This document shows, in pieces, positions 5,916 through 10,341 of a stretch of 10,341 bases of DNA. How positions within the stretch are numbered: position 1 is the first letter of the stretch; every line of letters begins with the position of its first letter. The translations under genes and the position numbers were made by a program. The stretch is taken from positions 1-10,341 of the forward strand of contig JAUUYW010000092.1 of assembly GCA_030590265.1 (NCBI GenBank). The letters run 5' to 3'. Below the pieces are notes generated by a model. The model ran no database searches and was not told where the DNA came from. It saw only the letters and a program-made list of their open reading frames with translations. Origin of the DNA: Candidatus Krumholzibacteriia bacterium. GTDB taxonomy: Bacteria; Krumholzibacteriota; Krumholzibacteriia; LZORAL124-64-63.

Positions 5916-6947
5916 ATGAAACCTAAGTTTTTTGTTCAATATCCGCCTCCTGCCGGCACGGTGGTTGAGGCCGATCAGGTCGATTGCAAGCCCCTGGACC
6001 AGCTGACAGTGGCGATTATCGGCTATGGCACCATGGGGCGGGCTCATGCCCTGAATCTGCATCGCTCGGGTGTGCGGGTCGTGGTGGGCAGTCGCGAGCA
6101 TTCCGCAACCGGTGATCGTGCTCGAAGTGAAGGGTTGCCAGTGCTTTCCGTGGCTGACGCTGCCCTCGCAGGAGATGTCGTCATGCTCATGCTGCCTGAC
6201 GAAGCTGTCGCGGCTGTTTTTGCCGATGATATCAAACCTGTTCTGAAGCCAGAAAGTATTGTCGGGCTGGCCCATGGTTTTGCCATTGCTTTCGATCAGA
6301 TCCAGTGGTCGGGACCTTGTTTCATGGCCGCCCCCAAGGGCCAGGGCGATATGTTGCTGGATGCCTTCGCTGCCGGTGGTGGAGTGCCAGGCCTGTTGGC
6401 AGTAACCGATTCATCACCACCGGAAATCTGGGATCTGGCTGCCTCCTACGCCAAGGCGGTGGGTTGCCTGGTGGGTGGTGGGTTTGTCACTACCTTTCGT
6501 CAGGAATGCATCAGCGATCAATTTGGAGAACAAGTGGTTCTTTGTGGTGGAGTGATCGAACTGGTTCAAGCAGCTTTTGAGATCATGGTTGAGGGTGGGT
6601 ATGGCGAAGAGAATGCTTATTTTGAATGTGTGCACGAGCTGAAACTGATCACTGATCTTCTGCATCGGTACGGCGTGGAGGGCATGCGACAACGCATCAG
6701 CGGGACAGCCGCTTATGGTGGTCTGACCCGGGGACGACGGGTCATCAACGAAGATGTGCGGCAAAAGATGCGGGAAATTTTGGGTGAAATCGAAAGCGGC
6801 CAGTTCGCCAAGGAATTCCTCTCCATGCACAATGACCCGAGCCAGGGGACCAAAGCCCTGGCTGAAAAAGAAGCCGCTTCACCGCTGGCCTCAGCCGGAA
6901 GGCGGGTTTTGCCAAGGTTGCATCCCCATGGAGGGTCGTCCTCTTGA
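5916..6947 (+). CDS. ilvC: Divergent class I ketol-acid reductoisomerase
   Basis: The family converts acetolactate or acetohydroxybutyrate to dihydroxy acids with NADPH and Mg2+ in valine/isoleucine synthesis. The 343-residue product has a Rossmann motif GYGTMGRAHALNL (36-48), AHGF with H120, APKGQG with K141, SDQFGEQVVLCGG with D201 and E205, AYFECVHELKLI with E237 and E241, and S262 in RISGTAAYGG. The metal and substrate residues of class I enzymes are therefore kept. Ser63 and Thr65 sit in the cofactor loop VGSREHSATGDRA, which fits NADPH. Divergences from the usual sequence: GYGTMG for GYGSQG, TAAYGG for TAEYGD, a Pro-rich N-terminus in place of the usual opening, and a C-terminal extension after about residue 305. 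No ilvB, ilvN, ilvD or leuA is nearby. The ATG has no good ribosome binding site close to it. The TGA stop overlaps the TTG of the next gene. The fold is sure; the physiological substrate is less so. Confidence 0.9.
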   Translation: MKPKFFVQYPPPAGTVVEADQVDCKPLDQLTVAIIGYGTMGRAHALNLHRSGVRVVVGSREHSATGDRARSEGLPVLSVADAALAGDVVMLMLPDEAVAAVFADDIKPVLKPESIVGLAHGFAIAFDQIQWSGPCFMAAPKGQGDMLLDAFAAGGGVPGLLAVTDSSPPEIWDLAASYAKAVGCLVGGGFVTTFRQECISDQFGEQVVLCGGVIELVQAAFEIMVEGGYGEENAYFECVHELKLITDLLHRYGVEGMRQRISGTAAYGGLTRGRRVINEDVRQKMREILGEIESGQFAKEFLSMHNDPSQGTKALAEKEAASPLASAGRRVLPRLHPHGGSSS

Positions 6948-7675
6948 GTTTTGAAGAGACCACAACAATTGAAGAGCCGGATTTTCTACCTCAGCGTCTT
7001 TGGGACCTGTTTGCCAGGCCTGGCCGCCTGATGGGAAATGTGGGCCGTTGGCCCCGTTGGTGGATAGCCGGCTTGCTGATCGTGATCATCAATGGAGTGG
7101 CGACCACCTGGGAGGGGCCCATCCTTTTGCAGGAGTATCGTTCCCGGCCTCATCCATCAGCATTGAATTCCCTGATCAGTGAAGAGGATTTTCAGGAAAA
7201 ACTGGAAAATTCGATTGGCTCGAAGGACAGCAACAAATTTGCATCGGTCATCAGCTCGGGCATGAACAGTTGGGGTGGCACTCTTGTCTTCAGTCTGGTG
7301 CTTGGATTTTTTGCCAAAATGGCCGGCGGCAAAGGCAGCTTTTCCCAGGCTTTGGGAATTGTGCATTGGGCGGCCCTGATACCCTATGGTTTGGGGACCC
7401 TGGCCAAATTGGCCCTGATTCTGAATACGGGAGAGTTTGCCCGCATCACTTTGAGCCCAGCTGCTTTCCTGCCTGCTGAATCCGTGGGATCCTTCTTTTT
7501 TATCCTGCTGGATTCATTTGCCGATGTTACAATCTTGTGGGGGCTGCTGGTGGTGGTCATCGGCTTTGAAAAAGTCTTCAAGCTGGATCGTTCTCCGGCG
7601 AGTTTGTCGGTGTTGATGCCCTGGGTTTTAATCACTGCGGTCATGGCCGGTTTTCGGCTCATGGTTGGATTATAG
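6944..7675 (+). CDS. YIP1-family integral membrane protein
   Basis: This 243-residue protein has a polar N-terminus containing RLWDLFARPGRLM, a typical lead-in of bacterial YIP1-domain proteins. About five membrane segments follow, near 38-56, 109-127, 134-160, 181-208 and 222-243, with a charged loop at about 62-105. Bacterial YIP1 proteins are poorly characterised inner-membrane proteins; many lie beside ABC or RND efflux genes, as here. I chose the TTG at 6944 because GGAGG lies 9 nt upstream, inside the end of ilvC, and the start overlaps the ilvC stop as TTGA, implying translational coupling. An 11-bp gap separates it from the adaptor gene. A role in assembling or supporting the efflux complex is inference from position. 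Confidence 0.8.
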   Translation: MSFEETTTIEEPDFLPQRLWDLFARPGRLMGNVGRWPRWWIAGLLIVIINGVATTWEGPILLQEYRSRPHPSALNSLISEEDFQEKLENSIGSKDSNKFASVISSGMNSWGGTLVFSLVLGFFAKMAGGKGSFSQALGIVHWAALIPYGLGTLAKLALILNTGEFARITLSPAAFLPAESVGSFFFILLDSFADVTILWGLLVVVIGFEKVFKLDRSPASLSVLMPWVLITAVMAGFRLMVGL

Positions 7676-7686
7676 GAGCGTTTGCC

Positions 7687-9014
7687 TTGAAAAAAATCAT
7701 TCTCATTGTCGTTGCCGTGCTTGTGGTTGGTGGCATCGTGGCGGGCACCGTGCTGAAAGGGAAAAAGCCGGATGCCGAAGTGGAGAAGGGCAAGGTGGTG
7801 CGCAAGGATCTCACTTCGCTGGTGAATTGCTCGGGCACCATGCAGCCCAAACGCAAAGTTGACGTCAGCGCCAACACCATGGGCACCATCCTGAATCTGG
7901 CCGTGGTCGAGGGAGGGCGTGTGCAACAGGGCGATTTGCTCATGGAAATAGACCCTTCCGAGTTTCGTGCTGCGGTGCTGGCTTTGGAGGCCACTGTGCT
8001 GACTGCCAAGGCGGATTTGCAACTGGCAGAGGCATCTCTCGACCAGGCCCAGGAAGAGGCGGCGCGGTCTGAAGAACTGCACGCCGAAGGTTTGGTCTCT
8101 CAGCAAGAGTTGATCACCGCGCGCACAAATTCCAAGGTGGAAGCAGCCCGTGTGGAAGCCGCCCGTCACCGCATTACCCAGTACCAGGCCAATCTGGCCA
8201 AAGCCCAACACGATCTGGAAAAGGTGACCATCAGCGCACCCATGTCCGGGTTGATCACCAGGTTGAATGTGGAGCAGGGTGAGAATGTGATCATGGGCAC
8301 CCTGAACAATCCAGGGACTGTGCTGTTGACCATCGCCGACCTGGGCACCATGGAAGCCTGGGTGGAGGTGGACGAAACTGAAGTGGTGAAAGTTGTTTTG
8401 GGCCAGGAAGCCACCATCACCATTGATGCTTTTCCGGATGATGAGTTTTCCGGCACCGTAACGGAAATCGGCAACAGCCCGCTGGGTACAGGCACGGGAA
8501 GCAGTTCTGAAGCGGTGGATTTTGAAGTAAAAATCACCCTTCTGGATGATGTGCCCAATATTCGGCCGGGATTGTCGGCCAAGGCTGAAATAACGGTGGC
8601 CCAGCGCAAGGACGCCCTGGCGGTACCACTGGGGTCAGTCACTGTGCGCGATTGGCCCCTGAAGGAAGAGGATATTCGCCGCTTCAAAGGCAAGCGATCC
8701 GCAACCCAGGAAGAGGTTCTCAAACCATACGGTTTCATACCCAAACCTGATGAAGATGCCGAAGAAAACGATTTGGAAATTGAACGCGAAGAAACTGAAG
8801 GCGTCTTTCTGATGGTCGATGGTTTTGTCAAATTTGTCCCGGTGAAAATCGGCATTGCCGGAGATGATGATTTTGAAATTATTGAAGGACTGGAAGAAGG
8901 TCAGGAACTGGTCAAAGGTCCCTTCCGTATTTTGCGTGAACTCAAAGACGGGGCTTTTGTGACCATCGAAGGCAAGGACAAGAAAGGCATTTCCTTCGGC
9001 GGGTCGGGCGACTG

Positions 9015-9015
<1 letters not shown>
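7687..9015 (+). CDS. MacA/HlyD-type periplasmic efflux adaptor
   Basis: This membrane-fusion protein would link an inner-membrane MacB-type transporter to a TolC-like outer-membrane channel. The 442 residues show an N-terminal anchor (KKIILIVVAVLVVGGIVAG), a first barrel/lipoyl half around GTILNLAVVEGGRVQQGD (66-83) and an alpha-helical hairpin about 92-178. The second lipoyl half is ISAPMSGLITRLNVEQGE (182-199), then comes a beta-barrel about 220-305, and the membrane-proximal domain resumes at about 372-430. The hairpin tip has R127, L131 and S138, the RxxxLxxxxxxS pattern known for TolC contact. Residues about 321-371 are a charged insertion rich in Glu, Asp and Lys between barrel and membrane-proximal domain. 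The TTG start has GGAG 8 nt upstream. Its stop overlaps the next ATG as TGATG. It lacks a lipobox cysteine. Substrate unknown. Confidence 0.92.
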
Positions 9016-10236
<1,221 letters not shown>

Positions 10237-10244
<8 letters not shown>

Positions 10245-10341
10245 ACAATCCAGCAGTCTGCACTGGCTCGATACCTTGAACATGGCCCTGCACACCATCA
10301 CCCGCAACCGCACTCGCAGTTTGCTGCTCATCCTTGGCGTG
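10237..10341 (+). CDS. Second MacB-type permease, N-terminal fragment cut by the window edge
   Basis: An ATG at 10237 opens a frame that runs 35 codons to the right edge. It overlaps the upstream permease by 8 nt and has GGAGG 9 nt before it. The translation includes LDTLNMALHTITRNRTRS followed by LLLILGV, the standard MacB/FtsX opening of an amphipathic helix with basic residues entering TM1. It is too short to say more, but tandem permeases after one adaptor are a known arrangement in MacAB-like operons. Confidence 0.75.

Noticed and set aside
7384..8211. Long minus-strand open frame of 275 codons opposite the YIP1 and adaptor genes
   Set aside because: It runs antisense across two well-supported genes and their junction, its translation is Gln/His-rich with no recognisable domain, and codon-bias shadows of GC-rich genes explain it.

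Overview
The window reads as a chromosomal segment from a Gram-negative bacterium with a two-membrane envelope. Base composition looks moderately GC-rich, judged by eye. The Gram-negative call rests on a periplasmic adaptor carrying a TolC-contact motif, a secreted protein with a Sec signal peptide, and a membrane FtsH. One protein resembles the periplasmic part of the DUF2723/TMEM260-like family. That family is common in Bacteroidota and related uncultured phyla, so the FCB group or a neighbour is my best guess for the organism; this is inference. I see no mobile element, prophage, CRISPR array or toxin-antitoxin pair.

Layout. Everything left of about 5.82 kb is on the minus strand and everything right of 5.9 kb is on the plus strand. 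The divergence point is a roughly 100-bp promoter region at 5817-5915. Reading leftward from it: an elongator-type tRNA-Met(CAU) with encoded CCA, tilS (tRNA-Ile2 lysidine synthetase), ftsH (membrane AAA+ zinc protease), folP (dihydropteroate synthase), and a secreted TPR/DUF2723-like protein cut by the left edge. tilS-ftsH-folP is a familiar bacterial housekeeping neighbourhood. Two start sites need attention. tilS has no ATG, GTG or TTG start outside the tRNA, and probably starts at a CTG behind a GGAGG held in a hairpin. A strong terminator-like hairpin lies between the ftsH stop and the likely folP ATG.

Reading rightward: a divergent but catalytically intact class I ketol-acid reductoisomerase (ilvC-like), a YIP1-family membrane protein, a MacA/HlyD-type efflux adaptor, a MacB-type permease without an ATPase domain, and the start of a second MacB-type permease cut by the right edge. 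These five are packed with overlaps or an 11-bp gap and look like one transcript. The last three form a tripartite ABC efflux system whose ATPase must lie outside the window. A lone reductoisomerase leading an efflux operon is unusual.

No stretch over 300 bp lacks a gene. The clearest items to follow up are the secreted stand-alone DUF2723-like module, the CTG-started tilS downstream of a tRNA(CAU), the hairpin between ftsH and folP, and the ilvC-YIP1-efflux operon.
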